Counted from the first letter of the stretch, positions 51,386 to 59,785 are shown. The stretch is 64,000 nucleotides of DNA from Stigmatella erecta (GCF_900111745.1 NZ_FOIJ01000013.1:1-64000); one strand, 5' to 3'. Numbers and translations are program-made. The notes: generated by a model not told the origin, from the sequence alone.

Positions 51386-54063
51386 GCGGGGCAACCGGAG
51401 GGCACCGCCCCACCGGGAGCAGGCGCGGGCACACGGGGCGGTGGGTGGCCCTGGGGCTGGCGTGGGCCCTGGTGCTCACGGCCTGCCAGGAGTCCGCACG
51501 CGGCAGTCCCCCCGCGGCCACCGCCCGCCCGGCCACGGGCAAGGCCCACCTGAAGGTGGAGCTGGCGCAGGTCATCTACGAGGGCGGCTTCAAGGCCGGC
51601 TGGAAGGACGTGGGCTGGGCCGAGCGCGAGGTGACGGGGCCGGGGCCCGCGCGGGTGCTGATGGCGGAGCTGGGCTCGTGGGCCATGGAGCACGAGGGCC
51701 CGCTGAAGGGCACCTTCGGCGGGGTGGCGCTGCGCTACCACGCGCCCCCGGGCTACGGGGACTTCCTGGAGGTGCGGCTGGACTCCCAGGACAGCACCAC
51801 CTTTCCGCGGGTGAGCGTGGAGGCGCGGCACGCGGTGGCCCAGGAGGGCGAGTGGGTGCAGCTGCTCATTCCCATGGGCGAGCTGAACCCGGAGCAGCGC
51901 TCCTTCGAGCGGCTCGTGCTGCGGGCACGCAAGCGCGTGGGGCGCGAGTGGGTGGAGCTGGATCAGATCGGCCTCACGCGGCCCGGGGCGCAGGTGGCGA
52001 GCAGCGGCCGGCAGGCGTCGCTGGTGCTGGAGGAGACGGCCTACGACGGCGGGGTGAAGCCGGGCTGGGCGGCCAGCGGGTGGACCGAGCGCGTGGTGGA
52101 CAAGGGGCCCGCGCAGGTGATGATGGCGGAGCTGGGCGGCTGGTCGCTCCAGCGCAAGGAGCCGCTGCAGGGCACCTTCGGGGGGCTGGCGCTGCGCTAC
52201 CGGGCGCCCGCGGGCTACGGGGACTTCCTGGAGGTGCGGCTGGACACCGAGGACGCCACCGTCTTCCCGCGCGTGCGCGTGGAGGCGCGGCACCAGGTGA
52301 ACCGGCAGGAGGACTGGGTGCAGGTGCTCGTGCCGCTGGCGGAGCTGAACCCGCAGATGAACCCCTTCAGCCGCATCGTCATGCGGGCCTACAAGAAGGT
52401 GGGCACGGACTGGGTGGAGCTGGACCGGATTGGGCTGACGGGCACGAGCGAGGCGGCGGTGGGCGCGCTCTCGGTGGGCGGTGGGCGCGTGGCGGTGGGG
52501 CCGCCGAAGGCCGCGGCCCTCTCGGTGCTGTGCACGGAGCCCACGCACGCCATCAGCCCGCTCATCTACGGCATCGCCTTCAACGCCCTGCGCGAGAGCA
52601 AGGACGCGCACCTCTGGGAGATGGGGGCCACGGCGCGCCGCTGGGGCGGCAACCCCACGAGCCGCTACAACTGGCGCATCAACGCGTGGAACACGGCCAA
52701 CGATTGGTACTTCCGCAACACCTCGCCCGGGGATGAGCCGAAGTTCACCTACGAGGAGTTCCTGCTGAGCAACCGCGCGCACGGGCTCCAGTCGGCGCTC
52801 ACGCTGCCGATTCTCGGCTGGGTGGCCAAGGACACGGCGTCGGTGAGCTTTCCGGTGTCGAAGTTCAAGTCCCAGGAGAAGACGGCCCCGGAGATGCCGG
52901 AGGCGGGCAACGGCAAGTCGCCCTCGGGGACGTTGCTGCCGCCGCTGCCGCCGGAGCAGACGAGCGTGGCCGCGCCGCCGGAGTTCATCGCCGAGTGGGT
53001 GCGCACCCTTCGCCAGAAGGACGGCGGGCGGGGGCGCAGCGTGCAGATGTACTTCCTCGATAACGAGCCCATGCTGTGGAACTCCACGCACCGGGACGTG
53101 CACCCGCAGCCCACCACGTACGACGAGCTGCTGGAGCGCACGGTGGCCTACGGCACGGCGGTGCGGCAGGCGGATCCGGAGGCGGTCATCGCGGGGCCGG
53201 CGGAGTGGGGATGGACGGCGTATTTCCGCTCGGCGGCGGACGTGGACAAGACGCGCCCGGCGGACGCGGACCGGAAGGCGCACGGCAACGTACCGCTCTT
53301 GCCCTGGTACCTGCGCAAGCTGAAGGAGCACCAGAAGAAGACGGGCGTGCGGCTCCTGGACGTGCTGGATGTGCACTTCTACCCGCAGGGCACGGGCATC
53401 GGCCTGGAGGAGGCGGGGGAGACGGACGAGGCCACCTCGGCGCTGCGCATCCGCTCCACGCGGGCGCTCTGGGACGACAACTACAAGGACGAGTCCTGGA
53501 TTGGCGAGCCGGTGCGGTTGATTCCCCGGCTGAAGAAGATGGTGGCGGAGAACTACCCGGGGCTGGGCATCGCGCTGGGGGAGTACAACTTCGGCGCCAC
53601 GCGGCACATGAGCGGAGGGCTGGCGCAGGCCGAGGCGCTGGGGCGCTTCGCGGAGGGCAACCTCACGGCGGCGTTCCACTTCACGTATCCGCCGGACCGC
53701 AGCCCCACGTGGTGGGCGTTCCGGGCGTACCGGGACTTCGACGGCAAGGGCGGGCGCTTCCAGGACCTGTACGTGCCCACCAAGGCGGTGGAGGGCACCT
53801 CGCTGTTCGCCTCGCGCAGCGTGGATGGACAGCGCGTGGTGGCGATTGCCCTCAACCTGCAGCCGGAGACGGCCCGCGCGGCGCGGGTGGAACTCAAGGG
53901 CTGCGGGGCGCTGCGGGACGCACGGGTGATGACGTACACGGGCGAGCCCGATGGTTTCGCCGAGCAGCCGGGAGGCTCCTTCCAGACCGATGGGCTGGAT
54001 GCGCTGCTGCCGCCCTACTCCATCACCGTGCTGGACCTGACGCTGGCGCCCGCCCGGAAATAG
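51382..54063 (+). CDS. GH44-like lipoprotein glycoside hydrolase
   Basis: An 893-residue lipoprotein (signal ending VLTAC). Residues about 50-170 and 180-310 are two homologous beta-sandwich modules (WAMEHEGPLKGTFGGVALRY, WSLQRKEPLQGTFGGLALRY), probably carbohydrate-binding. The catalytic part (about 375-870) resembles family 44 endoglucanase/xyloglucanase: LIYGIAFNALRESKDAHLWEMGATARRWGGNPTSRYNW, the acid/base Glu in YFLDNEPMLW, HFYPQG, and the nucleophile Glu in IALGEYNFGA. Within an eps operon it may trim or edit the polymer during export. It is coupled to the preceding glycosyltransferase (ATGA). It could alternatively hydrolyse foreign beta-glucans. Confidence 0.85.
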   Translation: MSGATGGHRPTGSRRGHTGRWVALGLAWALVLTACQESARGSPPAATARPATGKAHLKVELAQVIYEGGFKAGWKDVGWAEREVTGPGPARVLMAELGSWAMEHEGPLKGTFGGVALRYHAPPGYGDFLEVRLDSQDSTTFPRVSVEARHAVAQEGEWVQLLIPMGELNPEQRSFERLVLRARKRVGREWVELDQIGLTRPGAQVASSGRQASLVLEETAYDGGVKPGWAASGWTERVVDKGPAQVMMAELGGWSLQRKEPLQGTFGGLALRYRAPAGYGDFLEVRLDTEDATVFPRVRVEARHQVNRQEDWVQVLVPLAELNPQMNPFSRIVMRAYKKVGTDWVELDRIGLTGTSEAAVGALSVGGGRVAVGPPKAAALSVLCTEPTHAISPLIYGIAFNALRESKDAHLWEMGATARRWGGNPTSRYNWRINAWNTANDWYFRNTSPGDEPKFTYEEFLLSNRAHGLQSALTLPILGWVAKDTASVSFPVSKFKSQEKTAPEMPEAGNGKSPSGTLLPPLPPEQTSVAAPPEFIAEWVRTLRQKDGGRGRSVQMYFLDNEPMLWNSTHRDVHPQPTTYDELLERTVAYGTAVRQADPEAVIAGPAEWGWTAYFRSAADVDKTRPADADRKAHGNVPLLPWYLRKLKEHQKKTGVRLLDVLDVHFYPQGTGIGLEEAGETDEATSALRIRSTRALWDDNYKDESWIGEPVRLIPRLKKMVAENYPGLGIALGEYNFGATRHMSGGLAQAEALGRFAEGNLTAAFHFTYPPDRSPTWWAFRAYRDFDGKGGRFQDLYVPTKAVEGTSLFASRSVDGQRVVAIALNLQPETARAARVELKGCGALRDARVMTYTGEPDGFAEQPGGSFQTDGLDALLPPYSITVLDLTLAPARK

Positions 54064-54472
54064 CCCGGGACGTCACTGCGGAGCGGAAGTGGCCCAGTGG
54101 AGGGCCGCGCCCCTGCGGATCCGGCCGCCGCGCCCATGGCCGTGGACTATTGCTGAGTTGAGAGAATGCGCCATCCGCAGACGTCGATGGCGTACGTGGC
54201 GCCTACGCCGAGAACCGGAGGGCCTCCGATGTCGCAGGCGTTCGCGTCTGGGATGCATGACTGGGCCGTGGTGGCTTCTGAAACAGAGCGCAGGCGGGCA
54301 GGAGGCAGAGGAGAGATAGAAGTTCACTCTTGCCCCTCATGACACGCGCCCTCGCTGGCTCAGTGGGAAAGCCGAGCGGTCCATGCTGACAAAGAAGACC
54401 TTCAGCCACCAGCGCGGTCCTCGCACCAGAGGGCGGTAGAGCCGCTCCCGGACGCCTTGCTAGGCTTGTGCG
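54064..54472. other. Intergenic region after the eps operon
   Basis: About 410 bp closing the eps operon. Open frames on the plus strand are Arg- and Trp-rich and look spurious. The only candidate gene is the 45-residue minus-strand lipoprotein listed separately. A promoter for the coiled-coil gene at 54473 must lie in the last 130 bp. I see no clear terminator. Confidence 0.4.
54203..54340 (-). CDS. Possible tiny lipoprotein
   Basis: A 45-codon frame from the ATG at 54340. Its start MRGKSELLSLLCLLPAC is a plausible lipoprotein signal with Arg/Lys, a hydrophobic core and lipobox LPAC, followed by a short polar tail rich in Thr, Ser and Pro. GAGGG lies 9 nt upstream. Too short to test by composition, and it could be chance. 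Confidence 0.3.
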   Translation of the reverse strand: MRGKSELLSLLCLLPACALFQKPPRPSHASQTRTPATSEALRFSA

Positions 54473-55213
54473 ATGGACACGCTTACCCGCCCGGAGCAGG
54501 GGCGCTCGCAGCGGGACGAGCTGGAGCGCCTCCAGGAAGATCTGCGGGGCCTTCGCCGCCAATGTGAAGCTCTTCCCACCGAGAACGCCGGGTTGGCCGC
54601 CCAGGTGGCCCGGCTGGAGGATGAGGTCCGCTGGCTGCGCCGCTCGCTGGCGGTCGCGCACGGCGAGCAGGTAAGGCCCTCGGCCTCTCTGCCAGAGCGG
54701 CTCATCCTTCCGTTCCGTGCCAGCCCCTCGCGGCGGACCCTGTACGGCAAGCTTCGTTCCGCGCTGCCCATCTCGGGGGTGTTTGTCGGCCTCTCGCTCC
54801 AGTCGATGCACAGTCTCCGGGCCGTGGTGACGCTCGGGCTCCTCTTTCCGGTCTGCGTCGCGGTGCGGGCCTTCTTGCTGGAGCCTGGGGAAATGGCCGA
54901 GGGCGTTGCCTGGCAGTTCGACGAGGAGGGCTTCGCCCCGGACACTTTGCCCGAGAGCCCCGGCAAGGTGTTGTACTCCGAGGTGCACAAGGTCGAGGTG
55001 ATTCAAGGGCCTCTCCATCGGCTCTTCGGCTCGGGTGCCGTCCGGGTTACGTGGATACCCTTGGCCACGACATCCCTCGGGAAGGCGGAGGCCTATCCCA
55101 GCCGCTCCATCCTCATCGACCTGCTCGATGATCCCCACCGGCTGGCGGAGTGGCTGCGGCAGCGCGCCTTACCGGCGCAGGCCAGGAACGTGGGAGGGGC
55201 TCATGGCGTCTGA
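54473..55213 (+). CDS. Coiled-coil membrane protein (paralog 1)
   Basis: A 246-residue protein of unknown family. The N-terminal coiled coil (about residues 10-65; RDELERLQEDLRGLRRQCEAL... VARLEDEVRWLRR) is followed by a hydrophobic hairpin (about 95-140; LPISGVFVGLSL, AVVTLGLLFPVCVAV). The C-terminal domain (about 145-235; VAWQFDEEGFAPDTLPESPG... LIDLLDDPHRLAEWLRQRA) looks like a small bacterial PH-like fold. The next gene has the same three-part layout and overlaps this one by 11 bp, so the pair arose by duplication. Confidence 0.72.
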   Translation: MDTLTRPEQGRSQRDELERLQEDLRGLRRQCEALPTENAGLAAQVARLEDEVRWLRRSLAVAHGEQVRPSASLPERLILPFRASPSRRTLYGKLRSALPISGVFVGLSLQSMHSLRAVVTLGLLFPVCVAVRAFLLEPGEMAEGVAWQFDEEGFAPDTLPESPGKVLYSEVHKVEVIQGPLHRLFGSGAVRVTWIPLATTSLGKAEAYPSRSILIDLLDDPHRLAEWLRQRALPAQARNVGGAHGV

Positions 55214-55871
55214 GGGCCCTGTGGACCCCGGAATCGCTCAAGCCCTCGAGCGCATCCAGGAGGACGTGCGTACGGGTCAGCGTGCGATGCGCACGCTGAC
55301 CGAGGAGAACGGCAGGCTCCAGGCCCGGCTTGGGCAACTTCAGACCGAACGGGAGCAGTTGAGCCGGACGTTGCAGGAGGTCCGGCAGGGCAAGCCCTTG
55401 CGCCGGCCCCGGCTGCCGGAAGTCCTGGCCCCCCCGTTCGAGGTCCGCACCCAGGTTCCCCTGCGCCGTGCATTCCTGGGTCAGCTTCCGCTGGTGCTGG
55501 TCGTTGCCGCCTTGCTGACCTTGCCGTGGGATTTCCGCATCGGGATCATGGTGGTGTTGTGCGTCCTCTATGCCGGGGTCTCGGTTTATCCGCAGCTCAG
55601 GCTCTGGCTCGGCCGTCCTTCCTGGCGTTTCACCGGAAGTGGCCTGGAGGACGGTGGCCATTCGGGGCTCCCGGCGGCGATTCCTTACGAACAGGTGGTC
55701 TCCGCCACAGCGGAAATCTCTCCCGCGCAGCTCCGCCGCGGAGTGGGGACCGTGACGGTGAAGTTCCGGCCAGCGCCCGGTGCACCGGAGGACTTCGTGT
55801 CGCTGCTCGATGTGCCCGAGCCGGAGCGCCTGGCGGAGTGGATCCAAATGAAAGGCATTCCGGTGAAGTGA
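55203..55871 (+). CDS. Coiled-coil membrane protein (paralog 2)
   Basis: A 222-residue protein with the same order as its upstream neighbour. Coiled coil (about residues 10-60; IAQALERIQEDVRTGQRAMRTL... RLGQLQTEREQLSRTLQEV), paired helices (about 88-125; LGQLPLVLVVAALLTLPWDF, IGIMVVLCVLYAGVSVYP), and a PH-like C-terminal domain ending DVPEPERLAEWIQMKGIPV, which parallels DDPHRLAEWLRQRALPA in the other protein. The chosen ATG lies inside the end of the preceding gene, suggesting translational coupling and a hetero-oligomer. Function unknown. Confidence 0.72.
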   Translation: MASEGPVDPGIAQALERIQEDVRTGQRAMRTLTEENGRLQARLGQLQTEREQLSRTLQEVRQGKPLRRPRLPEVLAPPFEVRTQVPLRRAFLGQLPLVLVVAALLTLPWDFRIGIMVVLCVLYAGVSVYPQLRLWLGRPSWRFTGSGLEDGGHSGLPAAIPYEQVVSATAEISPAQLRRGVGTVTVKFRPAPGAPEDFVSLLDVPEPERLAEWIQMKGIPVK

Positions 55872-55975
55872 AGGTTTCCTTGTCCCGGGCGGCGCTTGAA
55901 GGCTTCGATCTGTCAGGATGCCGTGGTTTAGTCGGCTCACCTCTTATGAAGAGAGGATGAACAGGAGCATCTGAC

Positions 55976-56482
55976 GTGAAGCAATTCCTTGCACTGTGCG
56001 CGATGATGACCCTCGTGGGCTGCGGTACCGCGCTCTCGCCTGATTCCGAAGAGGTGGGCACCTGGGAGGCGCCTGTCTGCGGCGTGTCCAGCTGTCCCTC
56101 TGGAACCCGCCCCACGCAATACTCCTGTGACGGTGGATGTCCCAACTCCGACTGCCGCAGCGCTCTCAACGCGGCGACCTGCGTGGCCACGGACTTGAGC
56201 AGCACGGTCACTTTCTGTGGGGGCGGGGGGTGTCCTTCGGGCTACTACAGGGCCTCGAACATCTGGAAGCAGGAGTGCAGTTACAACCCCGGTGCTGTGC
56301 CGGGGTCGTCCCCCAACGCGAGCGAGTGCGTTCCTGCGCCTGCCCCCGGTGCGGTGTCTTCCTATACGGTCTGCGGCACCAGCCATACGTGCGCGCCAGG
56401 CTATACCAGCGGGACAGCCTTCCACCTGGATGGGTGCTGGTTCGCGGGCAATAACGCGAAGACGTGCGTCGCCGTTCCTTGA
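55976..56482 (+). CDS. Cysteine-rich lipoprotein
   Basis: A 168-residue secreted lipoprotein. The signal MKQFLALCAMMTLVGC ends at the lipobox. The mature part has about 15 Cys in a pattern of repeated short loops (PVCGVSSCPSG, SCDGGCPNSDC, FCGGGGCPSGYY, CGTSHTCAPGY), which suggests a disulfide-knotted fold rather than an enzyme. GTG start with AGGAG 8 nt upstream. The convergent kinase gene as read would overlap its 3' part by 275 bp; if the kinase frameshift is corrected, the overlap disappears. Confidence 0.75.
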   Translation: MKQFLALCAMMTLVGCGTALSPDSEEVGTWEAPVCGVSSCPSGTRPTQYSCDGGCPNSDCRSALNAATCVATDLSSTVTFCGGGGCPSGYYRASNIWKQECSYNPGAVPGSSPNASECVPAPAPGAVSSYTVCGTSHTCAPGYTSGTAFHLDGCWFAGNNAKTCVAVP

Positions 56483-57962
56483 TAAGCCGGGTCCTGGGCC
56501 TGGGCTTCACGCTTGATGGGAGGGTCCCGAGGCACTCGGGCTCTCCCCTGGCCCGGGCGGCGCTCAGGGGTGGCTGCCTGGCTCGGAGGTGGGGGGGCGG
56601 CGGTGCGGGTTGGAGCACCGGGCCGTAGCACTGGCTCGTGAAGACATAGCCACTCCCCTCGCAGTCTTCGCGTTCCAGGCTGAGCCGGATCCAGCAGCCT
56701 CCATTGAGGGCGAGTTGCCCCTGGCGAGGACACCGGCCCTTCGCATCAGGGGTGGCCTGTCCTGGCCTTGGTGGGGGCAACGTGTCCGTGGACATTACCT
56801 CGGGCACCGAGGCGTCCGGGGGATCCACCGGGGGCATCCGCGACAGGGCATCGCCCAGGCCTACCGTGTCCGAATCTTCCTGGCTGGACGCTCCAGCCTC
56901 TGTCCAGGAGAAGGAGGGCCGTACCTGGGTCCTGCCACGGATCTCCCAGCCTATCCAGGCAGAGAGCATCAGGAGCATCGTGGCTGCCGCGAACCTGGGC
57001 CACAGAGGGCTCCTGCGTGGGGAGGTCTGTGTACCGGTGCGTTCGTGCGGTGACGCGGGTGCGCGCTGGCGAGCGAGCTGCTCCAACGCTTCCGCCAGCT
57101 CCTTCGCGGTTCCCCGGTCCTCGGGATGAACCCGGAGCATCCGGACGATCAGCGCGTTGAGCTGGGGATCGAGGCCCGGGACGATGGCAGCGGGAGCGGG
57201 GGAGGCCATCTCCCCCAACTGCCAGGTGCCCTGCTCATCCCTGAACGGGTCGCTCAGCTCCGGGTACGTGCCGGTGACGAGCCGGTACGCCGTGACGCCC
57301 AGGGCGTAGAGGTCATCCGAGGGCGTGTCTTCATACCGGGCAGCGGGCTCCCACATGTATCGCAGCGAGAACAGCGAGGACTCCGCGGAGCGGTAGGCCG
57401 GGGTGCCCGTGAACGCCCCCGGCGGCGTCAGGGTGGCCGCCCCCGGGTGGATGCCCGAGCCGAAGTCCGTGAGCATCGCGCGCTGATCCGCGTGCCGCAC
57501 CAGGACATTTCCACCCTTCACGTCCCGGTGCACGGCGCCCTGCGCATGAAGGGCCTCCAGGGCGCGGGCGAGCTGGGCCAGCACCCGGACCCCCTGTTCT
57601 TCAGAGGGGGCGTGCTTCTGGGCCCAGTCATAGAGCGGAGTGCCGTCCACCCACTCCATGACAAGGTAGGGATGCGTGGTGCCGGCGGGATGCTGCCACT
57701 CACCGGCATCCAGCAGGCGCGGGACACTTGGGTGGTTCACGCGGGAGAGCAACTCGGCCTCTCGTGAGAACCGAGGATCCCATGGCAGCAGGGCCAGCTT
57801 AAGGGCCACGGGAGTGGAGGGTGCTTCACCCGCCCGGACCGCACGGTAGACGGCCCCATGGACGCCGTGGCCTGCTGGTCCCATCACGCGCCAAGGGCCT
57901 ACCGCCGATCCTGGGCGGAGCCATCCCGGGAGTGGTGTGGAAGCGTGATTCTGTTGGGTCAC
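56208..57962 (-). CDS. Membrane Ser/Thr protein kinase (probable frameshifted tail)
   Basis: A Hanks-type kinase. The Gly-rich loop is GPAGHGVHGAVYRAV and ATP Lys55 is in VALKLAL. The catalytic loop is AVHRDVKGGNVLV and the metal loop LTDFGSGIH, with activation segment GTPAYRSAESSLFSLRY. One membrane helix (about residues 322-340) follows. The extracytoplasmic tail is Pro-rich and ends with a Cys pair (GGCWIRLSLEREDCEGSGY... CYGP). In this sequence the frame continues after a run of seven G (56591-56597) into an Arg/Pro-rich tail to 56208. Removing one base gives PPTSEPGSHP and a stop at 56564, an ending of the kind I recall for myxobacterial kinases of this group. The true end is probably 56564. 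Confidence 0.8.
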   Translation of the reverse strand: MTQQNHASTPLPGWLRPGSAVGPWRVMGPAGHGVHGAVYRAVRAGEAPSTPVALKLALLPWDPRFSREAELLSRVNHPSVPRLLDAGEWQHPAGTTHPYLVMEWVDGTPLYDWAQKHAPSEEQGVRVLAQLARALEALHAQGAVHRDVKGGNVLVRHADQRAMLTDFGSGIHPGAATLTPPGAFTGTPAYRSAESSLFSLRYMWEPAARYEDTPSDDLYALGVTAYRLVTGTYPELSDPFRDEQGTWQLGEMASPAPAAIVPGLDPQLNALIVRMLRVHPEDRGTAKELAEALEQLARQRAPASPHERTGTQTSPRRSPLWPRFAAATMLLMLSAWIGWEIRGRTQVRPSFSWTEAGASSQEDSDTVGLGDALSRMPPVDPPDASVPEVMSTDTLPPPRPGQATPDAKGRCPRQGQLALNGGCWIRLSLEREDCEGSGYVFTSQCYGPVLQPAPPPPHLRARQPPLSAARARGEPECLGTLPSSVKPRPRTRLIKERRRTSSRYCPRTSTHPGGRLSRWYSLARTYGWCRRPYRKTPHRGQAQERTRSRWGTTPAQHRGCNCTPASRCSRPCSSPKDTPRPHRK

Positions 57963-58060
57963 GGGGTGGATCTATCACTGCTGATTCAGCAGGTGGATTT
58001 CGATGTTCTTGGCGTGCGGCCTTGACCCACGGCGCCCATGCTTGATTGAAGGGCAGGGGC

Positions 58061-58978
58061 ATGGTTCACCGTACTTGCGTCGCGCTGGTGCTTCTTCTCT
58101 CGGCCTGCGCCACGACGGAGCAGGGCCCGGGAGCACACGTGTCCCCGAGCGAGAGAGTCGCCAACCTTCAGCGGGCATCGCAATACCCTTGGGCGGATAA
58201 CGGGGATTGCGCGGTACGCGAGGCATCCAACGGATGGCCGCTCTTGGCTGAGAAGTGCTACCCCGCGCTCGACCATGGCAGGGTCAAGTTCCGGGATGTC
58301 ACGAGAAGATGCGCTGTCGCCTCGGCGGGGGCAGTAGCGGTGGGAGTGGGGCTCTGCGTCTTCGCTGCACCCGAGATCGTGGTGGGCGCGGTGATTGTGA
58401 CGGGGGCAATAGTGGTGGCTGCCGCTATCCAAGAGGAATTGCATGCGTATGAGCGAAGCGCAGCGCGTGATCGCGCGAAGCCCAAGACGCAGGCGCGGGC
58501 ATCCCGTCAGCAGCAATCCATGGCGAATGGGAAGCCCAAGCCGGAAGGCGCCCCGTCGGGGACGGATTGGTTTCCTCCAGACCCGCCTGGTTCCTCGGAT
58601 CCGCGTGAGCGCAGCCCCGAGTGTGCGCCCAGACGGGCTTCGCATCGCGGAGGCAATGTCCCGCACAACGAATGCGCCGACCGAGTTCCGCAGAATGCTT
58701 TTCCCGGTTGGGATGTGCTTGTCCATGGCAAGCACTTCGACGCGCTGCAGCTGGCTTCACGCACGTTGTGGGAGGTCAAGACCGACAACTTCGACACGTA
58801 CACGGAAGACCTCCGGGACATCGTGGTCAGAAGTCAGGTGCCGGAGATGCAGCATGAGCGCGCCCTCGCCCTGGCCTGCGGATTCGGCTTCAAGGTCGGC
58901 GTGCGCAGCCCAGCACACAGAGCTGCCCTCCTAAGGCAGGACCCCACACTCAGGATTGTCGTCATGGATTGGTGCTGA
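58061..58978 (+). CDS. Lipoprotein with C-terminal PD-(D/E)XK-like nuclease domain (SitA-like toxin candidate)
   Basis: A 305-residue lipoprotein (LVLLLSACATTEQ). After a polar segment there is a hydrophobic stretch (about residues 88-125; VASAGAVAVGVGLCVFAAP, VVGAVIVTGAIVVAAAI), then a charged linker. The C-terminal domain (about 195-305; VPHNECADRVPQNAFPG, GKHFDALQ, LWEVKTDNFDTY, VVMDWC) has Asp227 and Glu238-x-Lys240 spaced as in PD-(D/E)XK nucleases, and recalls the family I remember as DUF6310. Lipoprotein plus nuclease plus an adjacent small gene 1 bp downstream is the SitA/SitI pattern of M. xanthus, toxins moved by outer-membrane exchange. The toxic function is inferred. Confidence 0.7.
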   Translation: MVHRTCVALVLLLSACATTEQGPGAHVSPSERVANLQRASQYPWADNGDCAVREASNGWPLLAEKCYPALDHGRVKFRDVTRRCAVASAGAVAVGVGLCVFAAPEIVVGAVIVTGAIVVAAAIQEELHAYERSAARDRAKPKTQARASRQQQSMANGKPKPEGAPSGTDWFPPDPPGSSDPRERSPECAPRRASHRGGNVPHNECADRVPQNAFPGWDVLVHGKHFDALQLASRTLWEVKTDNFDTYTEDLRDIVVRSQVPEMQHERALALACGFGFKVGVRSPAHRAALLRQDPTLRIVVMDWC

Positions 58979-58979
58979 A

Positions 58980-59735
58980 ATGACAGCCACGCCAAGAACC
59001 CTCAGCCTGATCGCCTATGCCCCTGTGCTCACGAGGGATGACCGCCGCCCTTTGGCCATTGTTCATGGAATGGAGCGTGCGTGCGCTGGGCTGCACCTGG
59101 GGTGGACGATTTCCAAAGAGGGGCAGCGCATTCCCCTTCCTGACCGGGATGCCTTTATTTCCCGCGAGAGGAAAGACGGAGGATTTCCGCTCCTGCGCAA
59201 TGGGGATGCGGCGTTCCGGGTGACGGTGACGGGGTGGCAAAGCCCCGCGAGCAGCTCGCCGGGGGGACAGGCACAGTTGGAAGTTCATGCGGACCTGCCA
59301 CTGGACGCCCCCGGCGTCGCGGCGGCGGATGTGCTGGAGGCTGTCGGAGAGGGGGCACACGCGTTCTGGGGGCGCGTGCTGACCGAGGGAATGGCCATGG
59401 CCGTGCCGGAGCAGTTTTGCCACCCGGGAGATGAGCCTCATGTCCCGCCTCAGGGACTTCCCTCACTCAAACTTCCCTGGGAACTCCCCTCGCCTGAGAT
59501 TCCGCATTACCTCGGGTGGCTGAACTACTGGTCGGCCGCCGCCGCCCGGGCCACCGGGTTCCCGGACCCTGCCCGCGACGCCGAGCTGTTGTCACGGGCG
59601 CGGCGCACGGCGTCGGGAGGGTGGGTGGTGCAGCTCACGGATGCGCCGCTCGATCTCGACAACCCCGCCCACCTCGCCGCGCTCCTGCGGGCCTACGAGC
59701 GCTTTCCGGTGATCGGCGGACGTTTTGCCGCTTGA
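58980..59735 (+). CDS. DUF5953-like protein, candidate immunity partner
   Basis: A 251-residue soluble protein starting 1 bp after the nuclease-like gene, so coupled in translation. No signal peptide. Notable parts: LSLIAYAPVLTRDDRRPLAIVHGMERACAGLHLGW, DAFISRERKDGGFPLLRNGD and LPWELPSPEIPHYLGWLNYWSAAAARATGFPDP. I recall similar myxobacterial proteins as DUF5953. A role as cytoplasmic immunity protein is inferred from position and size. A second role in processing the toxin is possible. Confidence 0.66.
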   Translation: MTATPRTLSLIAYAPVLTRDDRRPLAIVHGMERACAGLHLGWTISKEGQRIPLPDRDAFISRERKDGGFPLLRNGDAAFRVTVTGWQSPASSSPGGQAQLEVHADLPLDAPGVAAADVLEAVGEGAHAFWGRVLTEGMAMAVPEQFCHPGDEPHVPPQGLPSLKLPWELPSPEIPHYLGWLNYWSAAAARATGFPDPARDAELLSRARRTASGGWVVQLTDAPLDLDNPAHLAALLRAYERFPVIGGRFAA

Positions 59736-59753
59736 GCCCCTTCGCCCATGAGT

Positions 59754-59785
59754 GAGCCCGGCCCCTTGGAGAGAGGACCGGGCTC
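59754..59785. terminator. Bidirectional hairpin between the immunity-like gene and GH2
   Basis: GAGCCCGG and CCGGGCTC pair over 8 bp, continued past one mismatch by two or three further G-C pairs. It sits between convergent stops at 59735 and 59818. TTC follows on the plus strand but no long U tract. Confidence 0.5.

Noticed and set aside
51232-53679. Minus-strand frame of 815 codons opposite the GH44-like gene
   Set aside because: Antisense shadow rich in His, Arg and Pro, without motifs.
54089-54319. 76-codon plus-strand frame after the eps operon
   Set aside because: Trp/Arg-rich, no ribosome site, no similarity to a known family.
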